Source of the DNA: Sulfitobacter sabulilitoris
Lineage (GTDB): Bacteria > Pseudomonadota > Alphaproteobacteria > Rhodobacterales > Rhodobacteraceae
DNA: 64,000 nt
Assembly (NCBI RefSeq): GCF_005887615.1
Contig: NZ_VANS01000001.1
Location: 731,415-795,414 of the forward strand
Direction: 5' to 3'
The notes under the pieces are model-generated. The model made no database searches, was not told where the DNA came from, and saw only the letters and a list, made by a program, of their open reading frames with translations. Below are positions 1 through 10,506 of this stretch, piece by piece; the first letter of the stretch is position 1; each line of letters opens with the position of its first letter. The position numbers and the translations under genes were made by a program.

Positions 1-190
1 CGCGATTTCGTGGCTCTGCGGCCCGACCGGTTTGACCGGACCCCGACCCGAGGGTTCATACTCGACTCTTGGGTCGGACCCTTGGCGCCTGCTGTCTCCA
101 TCCCCGGATGACATTCATCGCGCTGCAAGGCGGGGCCGTCCGGGGGGGCGGCCCCAATCTGTGCGTACCGCCATGCCAGATCGCCGGACA
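1..190. other. no gene recognised at left edge
   Basis: GC-rich sequence downstream of tsf in which I see no credible coding frame, RNA gene or repeat. Open frames crossing it give low-complexity proteins with no recognisable family. Whatever gene follows tsf on the minus strand begins beyond the window. Confidence 0.5.
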
Positions 191-192
191 TG

Positions 193-230
193 AAAAAGGG
201 CGCGGCCCGATCGGCGCCACGCCCTTTCCG
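193..230 (-). terminator. rho-independent terminator of rpsB-tsf
   Basis: Read on the minus strand, AAAGGGCGTGGC and GCGCCCTTTTT pair across a GC-rich loop and end in a T run. It begins about 20 bases after the tsf stop codon, where an operon terminator is expected. Confidence 0.8.
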
Positions 231-250
231 TCTTGTCCTGACCAGTGCGA

Positions 251-1126
251 TCAGCCCTTTGCGGCTTTTGCCACTTCGGCGGCAAAATCTTCCTTGATCA
301 CTTCGATGCCTTCGCCGACTTCCAGACGCACGAACCCGGTGATCGTGGCGCCGGCCTCCTTGGCCGCCTCGCCGACGGTCAGGTCGGGGTTCACGACGAA
401 CTGCTGGTTCAGCAGGGTCACTTCGGACATGTACTTTTTCATCCGGCCCACGATCATCTTCTCGATCACGGCCTCGGGCTTGCCGCTTTCGCGCGCAATG
501 TCCATCTGAACCTGCTTTTCCTTCTCCACCACGGCCGGGTCGAGGTCGTCCTCGGACAGGGACGCGGGGTTCACCGCGGCGATATGCATCGCGACCTGCT
601 TGCCGAACGCCTCGTCGCCGCCGGTCATCGCGACCAGAACGCCGATCTTGCCCATGCCGGGTGCCGCCGCGTTGTGGACGTAGGACACGACCGTGTCACC
701 ATCCAGCACCGCCATGCGGCGCACCGACATGTTCTCGCCGATGGTGGCGATCTTGTCGGTTATGATTTCGGACACCGGCTTGCCACCCATGTCGGCGTTG
801 TTCAGCGCGTCGATGTCGCTGACCTTCAGCGCGACCTTGGCGATGCCCGCGACCATCTCTTGGAACTCGGCGTTCTTGCCGACGAAATCGGTTTCCGAAT
901 TCACCTCGACCGCGACGCCATGACCGCCGTCGACGTTGACCGCAACCAGACCTTCGGCAGCGGTGCGGCCGGATTTCTTGGCCGCTTTCGCCAGACCCTT
1001 GGTGCGCAGCCAGTCAACCGCCGCCTCCATGTCGCCATCGGTTTCGGTCAGCGCCTTCTTGGCGTCCATCATGCCTGCGCCGGTGCTGTCGCGCAGTTCC
1101 TTGACCATAGATGCTGTGATTGCCAT
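251..1126 (-). CDS. tsf: translation elongation factor Ts
   Basis: EF-Ts is the cytoplasmic exchange factor that removes GDP from EF-Tu so it can bind GTP and aminoacyl-tRNA again. The 291-aa product has the family's normal length. The N-terminal UBA-like helices carry [12 protein letters not shown] (residues 15-26), and the core has SETDFVGKN (77-85), whose TDFV segment contacts EF-Tu. The ATG is preceded by AAGGAG at good spacing. It lies 75 bases downstream of rpsB on the same strand, the usual bacterial rpsB-tsf pair, and is followed by a terminator, so the two are probably one transcript. Confidence 0.98.
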   Translation of the reverse strand: MAITASMVKELRDSTGAGMMDAKKALTETDGDMEAAVDWLRTKGLAKAAKKSGRTAAEGLVAVNVDGGHGVAVEVNSETDFVGKNAEFQEMVAGIAKVALKVSDIDALNNADMGGKPVSEIITDKIATIGENMSVRRMAVLDGDTVVSYVHNAAAPGMGKIGVLVAMTGGDEAFGKQVAMHIAAVNPASLSEDDLDPAVVEKEKQVQMDIARESGKPEAVIEKMIVGRMKKYMSEVTLLNQQFVVNPDLTVGEAAKEAGATITGFVRLEVGEGIEVIKEDFAAEVAKAAKG

Positions 1127-1201
1127 CTGTTGGTTCTCCTTGAAATGCAGATCAATCGGGGCAGGCCTGCCCTGCCCCGCGTATCAAATCCGTGGCGCCG
1201 A

Positions 1202-2074
1202 TCAGCTGTCGGCCTTTTCCACGGTTTCCTTGGTCGATTCGATGTCGAGCGGCGCATCTTTCGACATCGCGTCGTTCGACACGGTCTCGCTCGATGCGTT
1301 GCCGACCTCGACGCCGGTGCTTTCGGCAAGCACCTCTTCCTCGGGGGCTTCTTCCATCGCACCCAGGTCGACGCCAGCGGCGCCCAGTTGTGCGCTCATC
1401 CCGTCAAGCGCGGCGCGCGATGCCAGGTCGCAATACAGCGCGATCGCGCGGGCCGCGTCGTCGTTGCCAGGAATGATGTAGTCGATGCCATCGGGCGAGC
1501 AGTTGGTGTCGACCACGGCCACGACCGGGATGCCCAGCTTGTTGGCTTCGGCGACGGCCAGCGCCTCTTTCTTGACGTCGATGACAAAGATCAGGTCCGG
1601 ACGGCCGCCCATTTCACGAATACCGCCAAGCGACGCCTCAAGCTTGCCCTGGTCACGCTCCATGCCCAGACGCTCTTTCTTGGTCAGACCCTCAAAGCCG
1701 CGCTCGGATTGCTCGTCGATGTTCTTCAGACGCTGGATCGACTTGGACACGGTCTGCCAGTTGGTTAGCGTGCCGCCCAGCCAGCGGTGGTTCATGTAAT
1801 ATTGCGCGCATTTCTCGGCGGCATCCGCGATCGGCTGAGCGGCCTGACGCTTTGTGCCGACGAACAGGATGCTGCCGCCCTTGGCCACGGTGTCGCGGAT
1901 GACCTGCAACGCCTGGTCCAGCATCGGGACGGTCTGCGTCAGGTCCATGATGTGAATGCCGTTGCGCGCGCCGTAGATGTAGGGACCCATGCGGGGGTTC
2001 CAGCGCTGCGTCTGGTGGCCAAAGTGAACGCCTGCTTCAAGCAATTGGCGCATGGAGAACTCAGGAAGAGCCAT
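1202..2074 (-). CDS. rpsB: 30S ribosomal protein S2
   Basis: S2 joins the small subunit late, near the S1 binding site. The 290-aa product begins [12 protein letters not shown] and has the S2 signature [13 protein letters not shown] near the N terminus. I chose the ATG at 2074 because family members start at this point and GGAAAGG lies just upstream; the frame stays open 14 codons further without family similarity. Compared with the roughly 240-aa E. coli protein, it carries an acidic C-terminal tail of about 50 residues rich in E, S and A, as is common in Rhodobacterales. It is first gene of the rpsB-tsf operon. Confidence 0.97.
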   Translation of the reverse strand: MALPEFSMRQLLEAGVHFGHQTQRWNPRMGPYIYGARNGIHIMDLTQTVPMLDQALQVIRDTVAKGGSILFVGTKRQAAQPIADAAEKCAQYYMNHRWLGGTLTNWQTVSKSIQRLKNIDEQSERGFEGLTKKERLGMERDQGKLEASLGGIREMGGRPDLIFVIDVKKEALAVAEANKLGIPVVAVVDTNCSPDGIDYIIPGNDDAARAIALYCDLASRAALDGMSAQLGAAGVDLGAMEEAPEEEVLAESTGVEVGNASSETVSNDAMSKDAPLDIESTKETVEKADS

Positions 2075-2196
2075 GTCGGTATACCTTTCCGGTTTTATCC
2101 TGGGGCGGGGGTTCAAGGCATGTGCCTCAACCGGCGGACGCTGCGGGATGTCTCCCCGAAGTCGCCCAAACCCCGCCTTGGGGTTTCAGTAGCGCG

Positions 2197-2225
2197 CGTA
2201 TAGGACGAAGGGCGCTGGCGTGCAA
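2197..2225 (-). promoter_or_regulatory. sigma-70-type promoter for rpsB-tsf
   Basis: On the minus strand TTGCAC (2225-2220) is followed after exactly 17 bases by TATACG (2202-2197). Transcription would start near 2190, giving an rpsB leader of about 115 bases. The leader has GC-rich inverted segments that could fold, but I recognise no named leader motif. The rest of 2075-2354 holds no gene. Confidence 0.7.
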
Positions 2226-2354
2226 GCGGTGATTTGACCGCCCGCGCCGCGCGCGCGAGGCCACGCAGATGCGCGATGGCTCTGGACAGACTCGTGTCTT
2301 TGGGGGCACTCTTGTGTCATCCCCTGTCCATGCTCCCTGCACAAAGGTGTCATC

Positions 2355-2939
2355 GTGCCACACGCTCTCTCCTCCGTTCTGTCCGCTCTCGCCATCGCGC
2401 TGCCGGGCGCCGTTCTTGCCGCGCCCCTGATGCTCAGCCCGGCCGATCCGCAGCCGCAGGCCGGTGACCTGTCGCCGGGGCTGGCGGTCAGCTACGCATA
2501 TCCCAGCGACCTCAGGACGCTGGCCGACGCATCCGCCGCGATCGAGAAATCCGGCCGTGCCGGTCCACCGCTCGCGGCGCTGGATTACGAGGATAACTCC
2601 GAAGGCGATCTGACGCTGACTGCGCGCACATCGCAGAAGGTCGCGGCGTCGATCAGCGGTTTTATCCGCTTCGATGCGCCCGGCATCTATTCGATCAACC
2701 TCATCAGCAATGACGGAATCCAGGCGCAGATCGGCGGGCAGCAAGTGGCGCTGTATGACGACATCCACGCCTGCGAACCAGCCGGCGCGCAGGAGGTCAG
2801 CGTGCCGCAGCCCGGCTGGTACACGCTGGAGGCCACGTATTTTCAGCGCAAGGGCACCGCGTGCCTGATCATGGAATGGCAGCCCGAAGGCGGAACGGTA
2901 AGCGTCGTGCCGGCCACGGCCTTCGCGCATCAGCCCTGA
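2355..2939 (+). CDS. secreted PA14-like domain protein
   Basis: The 194-aa product has a signal peptide (residues 1-22, hydrophobic core ending AVLA) and should be exported. Residues about 105-190 resemble a PA14-type beta-barrel: FDAPGIYSINLISNDG, then GGQQVALYDD, then a C-terminal strand YTLEATYFQRKGTACLIMEW. PA14 domains often bind carbohydrate, but here no partner domain is present, so no ligand can be named. Two cysteines (in HACEP and GTACL) could form a disulfide. Its stop overlaps the olsA stop by about 10 bases, so the two genes are convergent. Family assignment comes from pattern recognition only. Confidence 0.7.
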   Translation: MPHALSSVLSALAIALPGAVLAAPLMLSPADPQPQAGDLSPGLAVSYAYPSDLRTLADASAAIEKSGRAGPPLAALDYEDNSEGDLTLTARTSQKVAASISGFIRFDAPGIYSINLISNDGIQAQIGGQQVALYDDIHACEPAGAQEVSVPQPGWYTLEATYFQRKGTACLIMEWQPEGGTVSVVPATAFAHQP

Positions 2940-3772
2940 CCCGGGGCATCGCCCGGCGCCGGCCTGTCGTATCCTGACCGGATGGCCGCTTCGCAAGCCC
3001 GGGCGAGTGTCTTGCGGCTGTCGAAATCGGCCGCGGCCAGAGGCCTGTGATAGATCACCTCGACGCGGCCATGGCGCGGCGCGCTCAGCATCCGCAAAAG
3101 ATGTCCGCCAAAGGTCATCTCACCCCACCAGCCATAAAACCGCGGATCCGCGCCGACGGGGGCGTGATAGCGCACCGTCACCGGCTGCACCACGGCTCTG
3201 CGCCTAAGGTTCTGACTAAAGAAAGATGCGAAAAGCGTTGTTTTAAATGGCAAAATTCGCAATCCATCCGTGCTTGTCCCTTCGGGAAAGAAGAGCAGGC
3301 GATGCCCGGCGAGCAGCCGCTCCTCTATCAGGGAGGTCTGTTCGCGCGCGCGGGTCCGGGTCCGTTCGATGAACACCGTGCCCGTGGCGCGCGCCAGCCA
3401 GCCGATGCCGGGCCATCCGGCGACCTCGGATTTCGACACGAAATAGATCCGCTTGCCCGCGTTCAGCACGAAGATGTCCAGCCAGCTTGCGTGGTTCGCG
3501 ACCACCGCGCCACCGGCACGCAACGGGTCGCCCGACCGGACGTAATGCAACCCCAGGATGCGCAGCGCGCTGCGACATACGAAAACCGTGATCGACGGTG
3601 TGACGGGGCGCCGCACGCCACACAGCGGGCGTTCGATCGTCCGCACCACCAAGAGCACCCCAAGCCCGCCGAACACAAGCAGGCCCATCGCGCCGCCGCG
3701 CCACAAAAGTCTGATCCAGCCAAGCGGCCCCGGCGCGTCGTGGGCGATCCGGCTGCCGTCATCCCATATCAT
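2930..3772 (-). CDS. olsA: 1-acyl-glycerol-3-phosphate / lyso-ornithine lipid O-acyltransferase
   Basis: PlsC-type acyltransferase, 280 aa, with an N-terminal membrane segment (about 28-45), the catalytic NHASWLD motif (HX4D, H94 and D99) and the acceptor-binding FPEGTSTDG block near 160. Because it directly follows an OlsB-type N-acyltransferase with an ATGA overlap (3769-3772), the likely step is the second acylation in ornithine lipid synthesis: acyl transfer to the hydroxyl of lyso-ornithine lipid at the inner membrane. Ornithine lipids are phosphorus-free membrane lipids common in Rhodobacteraceae. Acylation of lysophosphatidate is the alternative, and some OlsA proteins do both. Confidence 0.85.
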   Translation of the reverse strand: MIWDDGSRIAHDAPGPLGWIRLLWRGGAMGLLVFGGLGVLLVVRTIERPLCGVRRPVTPSITVFVCRSALRILGLHYVRSGDPLRAGGAVVANHASWLDIFVLNAGKRIYFVSKSEVAGWPGIGWLARATGTVFIERTRTRAREQTSLIEERLLAGHRLLFFPEGTSTDGLRILPFKTTLFASFFSQNLRRRAVVQPVTVRYHAPVGADPRFYGWWGEMTFGGHLLRMLSAPRHGRVEVIYHRPLAAADFDSRKTLARACEAAIRSGYDRPAPGDAPGQG

Positions 3773-4587
3773 GCAGCGCCGCCTTTGCCTTCCATAGCCG
3801 GGCCGCCCTGATAGAGGCGCACCTGACGCGGGTTCATCCGGGCCGTATCGAGAACAAGGCAGACATCGGTCGTGTTGAACGCATGATCGACGAACGCACC
3901 CTGCCCCACGAAACCGCCAAGCCGCAGATAGGCCTTGATCAGCGGCGGCACCGCGACCATCGCGGCCCGCCGGTCGATCGACGCCTCCGGCAACAGGTCC
4001 ATCGGCTGGTGCGCATCGCCGATTGCCTGCACCCGAAGGCCCTCGGGGGCGAGGTGCCGATGATGCAACAGCGACAAGGGCTGCGCCAGCGCGCCGATAT
4101 CCGTACCGTGAAAGCTGGCTGCCCCGAACAGGACGTCGATCCGGTGCTGCGCGATGTATCGCGACAGCCCTTGCCAGAGGTACATCATGGCCGCCCCGCC
4201 GCGCACCTTAGGGTGCAGGCACGAGCGCCCCAGTTCCAGCAACCGCCGACCGGAGCCCGTGAGCGGCGCCAGATCGTATTCGTCCGCACAATAGAACTGC
4301 CCCGCGGACTGCGCCTGGTCCATCCGCAAAAGACGATATACTCCAACGACTTGCGCATCGAAATTATCGCAAAGGATCATGTGATCGCCATAGGCGTCGA
4401 ACCGATCGCACTCCAGTCGGGCCGCATGGTCCACCTGTGCGCCGCCCCCGCCCAACTCGGTCACGAAAACATCATAGCGCAGACGCTGCGCGGCGCGCAG
4501 CTCCGCCTCGGTGCGGGCCAGTCTGACGGAAAACCGGGCATCCGAAGACTGCTTCCGCTCGTCCGCTTGTGAAATTCCGGTCTCCAC
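3769..4587 (-). CDS. olsB: L-ornithine N(alpha)-acyltransferase
   Basis: OlsB transfers a 3-hydroxyacyl chain from acyl-carrier protein to the alpha amino group of ornithine, the first step of ornithine lipid synthesis. Family features are RLARTEAELRAAQRLRYDVF at the N terminus, the ELGRSCLHP block and MMYLWQGLSRYI. I place the start at a GTG (4587), giving 272 aa; the frame also opens at a TTG (4632), and TTAACACATCC..GATACAC just upstream of it looks promoter-like, so the start is uncertain. It is translationally coupled to olsA (ATGA overlap), giving a complete two-gene pathway. Confidence 0.88.
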   Translation of the reverse strand: METGISQADERKQSSDARFSVRLARTEAELRAAQRLRYDVFVTELGGGGAQVDHAARLECDRFDAYGDHMILCDNFDAQVVGVYRLLRMDQAQSAGQFYCADEYDLAPLTGSGRRLLELGRSCLHPKVRGGAAMMYLWQGLSRYIAQHRIDVLFGAASFHGTDIGALAQPLSLLHHRHLAPEGLRVQAIGDAHQPMDLLPEASIDRRAAMVAVPPLIKAYLRLGGFVGQGAFVDHAFNTTDVCLVLDTARMNPRQVRLYQGGPAMEGKGGAA

Positions 4588-4682
4588 CCGTCGCGCCCTC
4601 GCCTGCCGCTTTTCTCGCCCCAGAGCGGACAAGAAAGTGTATCACTCAACTCAAGGATGTGTTAATGATTTGGAAACCATGT

Positions 4683-4865
4683 TCAGGCATCAAAAACCGG
4701 TATCAAGGCAATTCGGGAACTCTCAATGACGACCTTACCTTTATCACGGAAATTGACGGTGACACGACCGCTGATGTTGCTTTGGACCTGGCCAACCCCC
4801 CAATCGGGCTGTCCGGGATGCCGGACCAGCATCCCCGGCGACAAGATGGCATTCAGATCTTCCAT
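4683..4865 (-). CDS. small DUF3553 domain protein
   Basis: A 60-aa protein beginning MEDLNAILSPGMLVRHP, with DWGVGQVQSN and RVTVNFRDKGKVV: the DUF3553 pattern, a small beta-rich domain (resembling the CarD/UvrD-tail type fold) of unknown role. The frame stays open far upstream on the minus strand, but only these last 60 codons look like a protein. It starts 27 bases from the divergent chpT start, so each gene's promoter must lie inside or very close to the other. DUF3553 genes are often found beside chpT in Rhodobacterales, as far as I recall. Confidence 0.8.
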   Translation of the reverse strand: MEDLNAILSPGMLVRHPGQPDWGVGQVQSNISGRVTVNFRDKGKVVIESSRIALIPVFDA

Positions 4866-4892
4866 GACACACCCTTTCACGGCGGGGCTCTG

Positions 4893-5489
4893 ATGGGCCA
4901 GAGCACAATCGACATCGGCACCCTGATCGGCAGCCGCATCTGTCATGACCTGATATCGCCCATCGGCGCGATCAACAATGGGCTCGAGCTTTTGGACATG
5001 TCGGGCGGCGCACCGGGCCCCGAGATGGATCTCATCGCCTCCAGCGTCAGCAGCGCCAGCGCGCGCATCCGGTTTTTCCGCATCGCCTTTGGCGCGGCAA
5101 GCGACAATTCGATGGGCCACGACGAAATCTGCTCGATCCTGAACGATATGACACAGGGCGGACGCCAGAGCGTGGAGTGGGGCGTATCCGATGCCCAACC
5201 GCGCAGCGAGGTCAGAATGGTTTTTCTGGCGCTTCAATGTCTCGAAAACGCTATGCCCTATGGCGGCAGGATCGAAATCGACAAGACCGGGGACACCTGG
5301 ACGCTTCATGGCATGGCCGACAAGCTGACCGTGAACGAGGAGATCTGGACGATCCTTGCCACCCGCGACGCGCCCAGCACGCTTCAGCCCGCGCAGGTGC
5401 AGTTCGCCTTGTTGCCCCTGATCGCAAGGGACGAGGGCCGCCGCGTCATCGTGGACAGCGGCCCCACCCACATCAAGCTCAGCTTTTAG
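4893..5489 (+). CDS. chpT: histidine phosphotransferase ChpT
   Basis: ChpT passes phosphate from the hybrid kinase CckA to CtrA and CpdR. The 198-aa product begins [21 protein letters not shown]18 in [11 protein letters not shown] is the phospho-accepting histidine of the DHp-like helix, followed by NNGLELLDM. The C-terminal half is the degenerate kinase-like ATPase fold without ATP-binding boxes ([14 protein letters not shown]). In Rhodobacterales the relay mainly controls motility, gene transfer agents and quorum-linked traits rather than viability. The ATG at 4893 is chosen because upstream codons are unlike the family. Its TAG stop overlaps the proA stop. Confidence 0.93.
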   Translation: MGQSTIDIGTLIGSRICHDLISPIGAINNGLELLDMSGGAPGPEMDLIASSVSSASARIRFFRIAFGAASDNSMGHDEICSILNDMTQGGRQSVEWGVSDAQPRSEVRMVFLALQCLENAMPYGGRIEIDKTGDTWTLHGMADKLTVNEEIWTILATRDAPSTLQPAQVQFALLPLIARDEGRRVIVDSGPTHIKLSF

Positions 5490-6763
5490 CCGCGAACGGT
5501 GCCATCGCCGGTGACCAGGTACTTGAAGCTGGTCAGTTGCGCCGCCCCCACCGGGCCGCGCGCGTGCATCTTGCCGGTGGCGATGCCGATCTCGGCGCCC
5601 ATGCCGAATTCGCCCCCGTCCGCGAACTGGGTCGAGGCGTTGTGCATCAGGATCGCGCTATCCAGCCGCGACGTGAAATGGCCCACCGCGCCGTCATCTT
5701 CGGTCAGGATGCATTCGGTATGATTTGAGCCGTACTGACGGATATGCGCGATTGCCGCGTCGATGTCCGGCACGACCTTGGCTGCGATGTGCATGTCAAG
5801 GTACTCGCGTCCCCAATCCTCCGCCGTGGCCGGGGTTGTGCCGTCGATCGTGGCCAAGGCACCGTCGGCGTGCACCTCGACCCCGGCATCAAGCAGCGCC
5901 TTGATCACGCCTTGGCCGATGGTTTCGGCCACGTCCTGGTGGATCAGCAGACATTCCGCCGCGCCGCAGATGCCGGTGCGCCGCGTTTTGGCGTTCAGCA
6001 CGACTTTCAATGCTTTCTCGGGGTCGGCGTCCTTGTCGATGTAGATGTGCACGATGCCTTCGAGGTGGGCAAAGACCGGCACGCGCGCCTCGCGCTGGAC
6101 AAGACCGACAAGGCCCTTGCCGCCGCGCGGCACGATCACGTCGATGGTGTCGGTCATGGTCAGCATCTCGCTGACCGCGGCGCGGTCGCGTGTCGGAACA
6201 AGTTGGATCGCGTCCTCGGGCAGGCCCGCGTCCTTGAGCCCTTTCACCAGGCAGGCGTGCAATGCGCGCGAGGAATGAAAGCTTTCGGAACCGCCGCGCA
6301 GGATCACCGCGTTGCCCGCCTTGACGCACAGCGCGCCGGCATCCGCCGTCACGTTGGGGCGCGATTCATAGATCACGCCGATCACGCCCAGCGGTGTGCG
6401 CACACGCTTGATATGCAATCCCGAGGCCATGTCCCATTCGGTCAGGACCTCGCCCACCGGATCCGCCTGCTCGGCGATGGCGCGCAGGCTGTCCACGATG
6501 GCACGCACGCGGTCCTCGTCCAGCGTCAGCCGGTCCAGCATCGCGCCCGACAGGCCCTTCTCGTCGGCGGCCGCCAGATCCTTGGCGTTGGCCTCGAGAA
6601 TGGTCTCGCGCGCGGACCAAACGGCATCTGCGGCGGAAATCAGCGCCGCGTGCTTGCGCTCTGCGGTGGCATGCGCCAGCTCGGCGGCGGCGGCCTTGGC
6701 CCGCGTGCCGATGTCGGCCATCAGCGCGGGAATGTCAGTGTCGGTAGCGGAATGATCGTTCAT
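5486..6763 (-). CDS. proA: gamma-glutamyl phosphate reductase
   Basis: Second step of proline synthesis: NADPH-dependent reduction of gamma-glutamyl phosphate to glutamate semialdehyde. At 425 aa it has the family's usual length. Recognisable are the cofactor-binding region around [17 protein letters not shown] (123-139), [26 protein letters not shown] and the catalytic cysteine C266 in [11 protein letters not shown]. It is last in the run obgE-proB-proA; 60 bases separate it from proB. Its stop codon (5486-5488) shares two bases with the chpT stop on the other strand, so the transcripts collide with no terminator between. Confidence 0.97.
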   Translation of the reverse strand: MNDHSATDTDIPALMADIGTRAKAAAAELAHATAERKHAALISAADAVWSARETILEANAKDLAAADEKGLSGAMLDRLTLDEDRVRAIVDSLRAIAEQADPVGEVLTEWDMASGLHIKRVRTPLGVIGVIYESRPNVTADAGALCVKAGNAVILRGGSESFHSSRALHACLVKGLKDAGLPEDAIQLVPTRDRAAVSEMLTMTDTIDVIVPRGGKGLVGLVQREARVPVFAHLEGIVHIYIDKDADPEKALKVVLNAKTRRTGICGAAECLLIHQDVAETIGQGVIKALLDAGVEVHADGALATIDGTTPATAEDWGREYLDMHIAAKVVPDIDAAIAHIRQYGSNHTECILTEDDGAVGHFTSRLDSAILMHNASTQFADGGEFGMGAEIGIATGKMHARGPVGAAQLTSFKYLVTGDGTVRG

Positions 6764-6823
6764 GATGTGTCACCTTTCGGTCCGGTTCGGTCAGGATGCG
6801 ACGGGCAGAAACGCGGGTGCGTC

Positions 6824-7917
6824 TCAAAATGCCATGTCGTCGCGGTGAATAAGCGATGCGCGGCTGGGCCGGCCCAGCAGGCTTTCGATGTCGCGGGTGC
6901 GCGCGCCAATGATCTTGGTCGCTTCGTTAGAGGTATAGCGCGTGAGGCCCTGCCCCAGCACGTGACCCTGAGCGTCGACGATCGACACCGGGTCGCCCCG
7001 GCCAAAAACGCCTGACACGGCGGTCACGCCAGCCGGCAGCAGGCTGCGGCCGTCGTCCAGCGCCTTGATCGCGCCCGCATCGATGGTGATCTGCCCGGTG
7101 GGCTTCATCGACGCGATCCATTGCTTGCGCGCGGTCTTGGGGTCGCCATGCGCGGTGAACCAGGTGGCGTTCGCCCCGGCTTCGAGCTTTTGCAGCGGGT
7201 TCATCGCCGATCCTTCGGTGATGGCCATCGCGCATCCGCTATAGACGGCGGTCTTGGCGGCCATCAGCTTGGTCTTCATCCCGCCCTTGGACAGGCCGGA
7301 GACGGGATCGCCGGCCATGTCCTCGATTTCGGGGGTGATGTCGTCGATCTCGTCAAAGCGGGTGGCGGTGGGATCGACCGAGGGGTTCGCCGTATAGAGC
7401 CCGTCCACATCCGACAGAAGGATCAGCTGGTCGGCGCCCACGGTCACGGCGACCTGCGCGGCCAGCCTGTCATTGTCGCCATAACGGATCTTGTCGGTGG
7501 CGACCGTGTCGTTTTCATTGACGACCGGCACGACGTTCATGTCGACAAGCGTCTCGAGCGTGGCGCGGGTATTGAGATACCGCCGCCGGTCCGAGCTGTC
7601 ATCCAGCGTCACCAGAACCTGCGCCGTGGTGATCCCATGCGGCGCCAGTACTTCCTCGTAAGCGCGCGCCAGGCGGCTTTGCCCGACGGCGGCGGCGGCC
7701 TGGGATTGCTCGAGCGGCAGCGCCGTCGCCGGCAGGTTCAGCACCCGCCGCCCCAGGGCGATGGAGCCGGAGGACACCAGCACGACGCGGATACCTTTCT
7801 TGCGCAGCCACGCCACGTCTTCGGCCACGGATTGCAGCCAGTCGATCCGCAGATCGCCGCTTTCCTTGTCCACCAACAGGGCGGAACCAATCTTTACTAC
7901 CAGAATATCGGCGGACA

Positions 7918-7918
<1 letters not shown>
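6824..7918 (-). CDS. proB: glutamate 5-kinase
   Basis: First step of proline synthesis: ATP-dependent phosphorylation of glutamate. From the ATG at 7918 the product is 364 aa: an amino-acid-kinase domain ([12 protein letters not shown] at the N terminus, [24 protein letters not shown]) and a C-terminal PUA domain (residues about 275-350), the typical ProB layout. The chosen ATG overlaps the obgE stop as TGATG, implying translational coupling; an alternative ATG lies four codons upstream. ProB is normally feedback-inhibited by proline. Confidence 0.96.
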
Positions 7919-8961
<1,043 letters not shown>

Positions 8962-8992
8962 CTAACGCGACCGCGCCGCGGCCTCAAGCGTC

Positions 8993-9532
8993 CTAGCAAA
9001 GGTTTCGGCTGTAAGTCCATGTCAGGACCGTGGCATCGCGGGCGACGCAAAAGCTTTCGGCATCGCCCAGATAGTGAAATCCGCAATGGGTCAGCACACG
9101 CGCCGACGCCTCGTTGTCCTGAAAGACCGAGGCAAACATCGCCTTGTTCTTCAACGGGTTGGCCTCGACCAACGCCTGCACGGCCTCGGACGCAAGCCCG
9201 GTGTTCCAGAACGCCGGAGCGACCCAGTAACCGACCTCGGATTGGCTCCGATCCATGCGTTCCAGAGAAATGAGCCCCATAAGCTCGGATCCGCCGGTCT
9301 TGGTGCCGTCGATCGCCCAGACGTCGTCGTTGCGCGGCTCTCGGGTCGCGCGCTCGACGAATGCGTCGGCGGTTCCGGGCGGCAGCGGGTGCGGAATCGA
9401 GGTGGTCATCAGCGCCACGCGCCGGTCCGACCAATACAGGGTGATCAGCCCCGCGTCGGATTTGCGCAGGGGGCGCAGATCAAAGCGCTCTGTCTCGATG
9501 ATCGGTTGGGTAATCGTTGCTGTCATCGTCAT
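8993..9532 (-). CDS. GNAT N-acetyltransferase, RimJ/RimL type
   Basis: A 179-aa GCN5-related acetyltransferase that transfers an acetyl group from acetyl-CoA to an amine. It begins with the RimJ/RimL pattern IIETERFDLRPLRKSDA and has GYWVAPAFWNTGLASEA (acetyl-CoA pyrophosphate-binding motif A) and VFQDNEASARVLTHCGF (motif B). The substrate cannot be told; ribosomal protein N termini or small amines are both possible. Its ATG overlaps the stop of the LysE-type exporter gene (ATGA, 9529-9532), so the pair may handle the same amine-bearing compound. Confidence 0.88.
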   Translation of the reverse strand: MTMTATITQPIIETERFDLRPLRKSDAGLITLYWSDRRVALMTTSIPHPLPPGTADAFVERATREPRNDDVWAIDGTKTGGSELMGLISLERMDRSQSEVGYWVAPAFWNTGLASEAVQALVEANPLKNKAMFASVFQDNEASARVLTHCGFHYLGDAESFCVARDATVLTWTYSRNLC

Positions 9533-10131
9533 GTTCCTCCTCCGAACAGTACGAATAGAACCGAAGCCACGGTCAGCGCGGCCAGGGTCCACATCAAATA
9601 GGGTTCCGCCCGGGTTCCGGCGACCGTGCTGGCGATCCTGTCGCCTGCAAAGGTCCAGAGCGGATGCAAAAATAATTGGCAGGTCAATAACACGGCCGCG
9701 ATCGTGGCCGTTGCGGCAAGTGCCGTCGTGCCCGGCCCCACAAACCCGGTAAAGCCCGCGACGATCATCGCCCAAGCCTTGGGGTTGAGCGGATGCACGA
9801 CGAGGCCCGCGGCAAACCCCGGCGGGGTTCCCGCCTCCCCGGACGTGGACAGGCGCAGGTTCGCCACCTTCCACGCCAGCCAGACGATATAGGCCGCCGA
9901 CAGCCATTTCAGCGCCTCGAAAAGCATCGGCATCCGCCCGGCCAATTCCATCAGGCCAAAGCCCACCGGCCAGATCACAAGCTGCTTGCCAAGCGCGACC
10001 CCGGCGACGAAAGGAAGCGCCGCGCGAAATCCGAACCGCGCACCCGTCGCCATCAGCGCCATGTTCGCAGGACCCGGCGTACCGATCTGACTGGCCGCGA
10101 AGACGGCGAAACTGGCGAGAGCGACTGACAT
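9529..10131 (-). CDS. LysE/RhtB family amino-acid exporter
   Basis: A 200-aa inner-membrane transporter of about six helices that exports amino acids or their derivatives using the proton gradient. The hallmark GTPGPANMALMATGARFG lies in the first helix region, followed by conserved LKWLSAAYIVWLAWK and HPLNPKAWAMIVAGF. I use the ATG at 10131 (MSVALASF); the frame extends six codons more. It is separated from rpmA by a terminator, so it likely has its own promoter, and is translationally coupled to the GNAT gene. Substrate unknown. Confidence 0.9.
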   Translation of the reverse strand: MSVALASFAVFAASQIGTPGPANMALMATGARFGFRAALPFVAGVALGKQLVIWPVGFGLMELAGRMPMLFEALKWLSAAYIVWLAWKVANLRLSTSGEAGTPPGFAAGLVVHPLNPKAWAMIVAGFTGFVGPGTTALAATATIAAVLLTCQLFLHPLWTFAGDRIASTVAGTRAEPYLMWTLAALTVASVLFVLFGGGT

Positions 10132-10163
10132 GACGTGCCTTTTCGGCAATTGGGGTGTGGAAA

Positions 10164-10196
10164 CAACAAAGGGGACCGGCGGTATCGCCGATCCCC
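10164..10196 (-). terminator. rho-independent terminator after rplU-rpmA
   Basis: On the minus strand GGGGATCGGCG and CGCCGGTCCCC pair around a short ATAC loop, followed by TTTGTTGTTT. It lies about 30 bases past the rpmA stop. Confidence 0.8.
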
Positions 10197-10225
10197 AGAA
10201 TTTTGTGTCACCGACGGGTTCGGGC

Positions 10226-10495
10226 TTACTCTGCGGCTTCCGCCGCTGGCAGGACCGAAATGAAGGTGCGGTTTTTCAGGCCCTTGTGAAACGTCACGGC
10301 GCCGTCGACGGTTGCAAAGATCGTGTGATCCTTGCCCATGCCTACGCCCTCGCCCGGCCAAAACTTGGTGCCGCGCTGACGCACGATGATGTTGCCGGGA
10401 ATTGCCGACTGACCACCGAAAAGTTTCACGCCCAGACGACGACCGGCAGAGTCGCGACCGTTTCTGGATGAACCGCCTGCTTTCTTGTGTGCCAT
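10226..10495 (-). CDS. rpmA: 50S ribosomal protein L27
   Basis: L27 sits at the peptidyl transferase centre. The 89-aa product begins [16 protein letters not shown], the universal L27 N terminus without the cleavable leader seen in Firmicutes, then [12 protein letters not shown] and [16 protein letters not shown]. It ends with an alanine/glutamate-rich tail. It lies 11 bases downstream of rplU and shares its transcript. Confidence 0.98.
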   Translation of the reverse strand: MAHKKAGGSSRNGRDSAGRRLGVKLFGGQSAIPGNIIVRQRGTKFWPGEGVGMGKDHTIFATVDGAVTFHKGLKNRTFISVLPAAEAAE

Positions 10496-10506
10496 CTCGT
10501 CTCTCC

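Noticed and set aside
4866-5471. Long minus-strand extension upstream of the DUF3553 gene
   Set aside because: It is antisense to chpT; only the last 60 codons (4683-4865) look like a protein.
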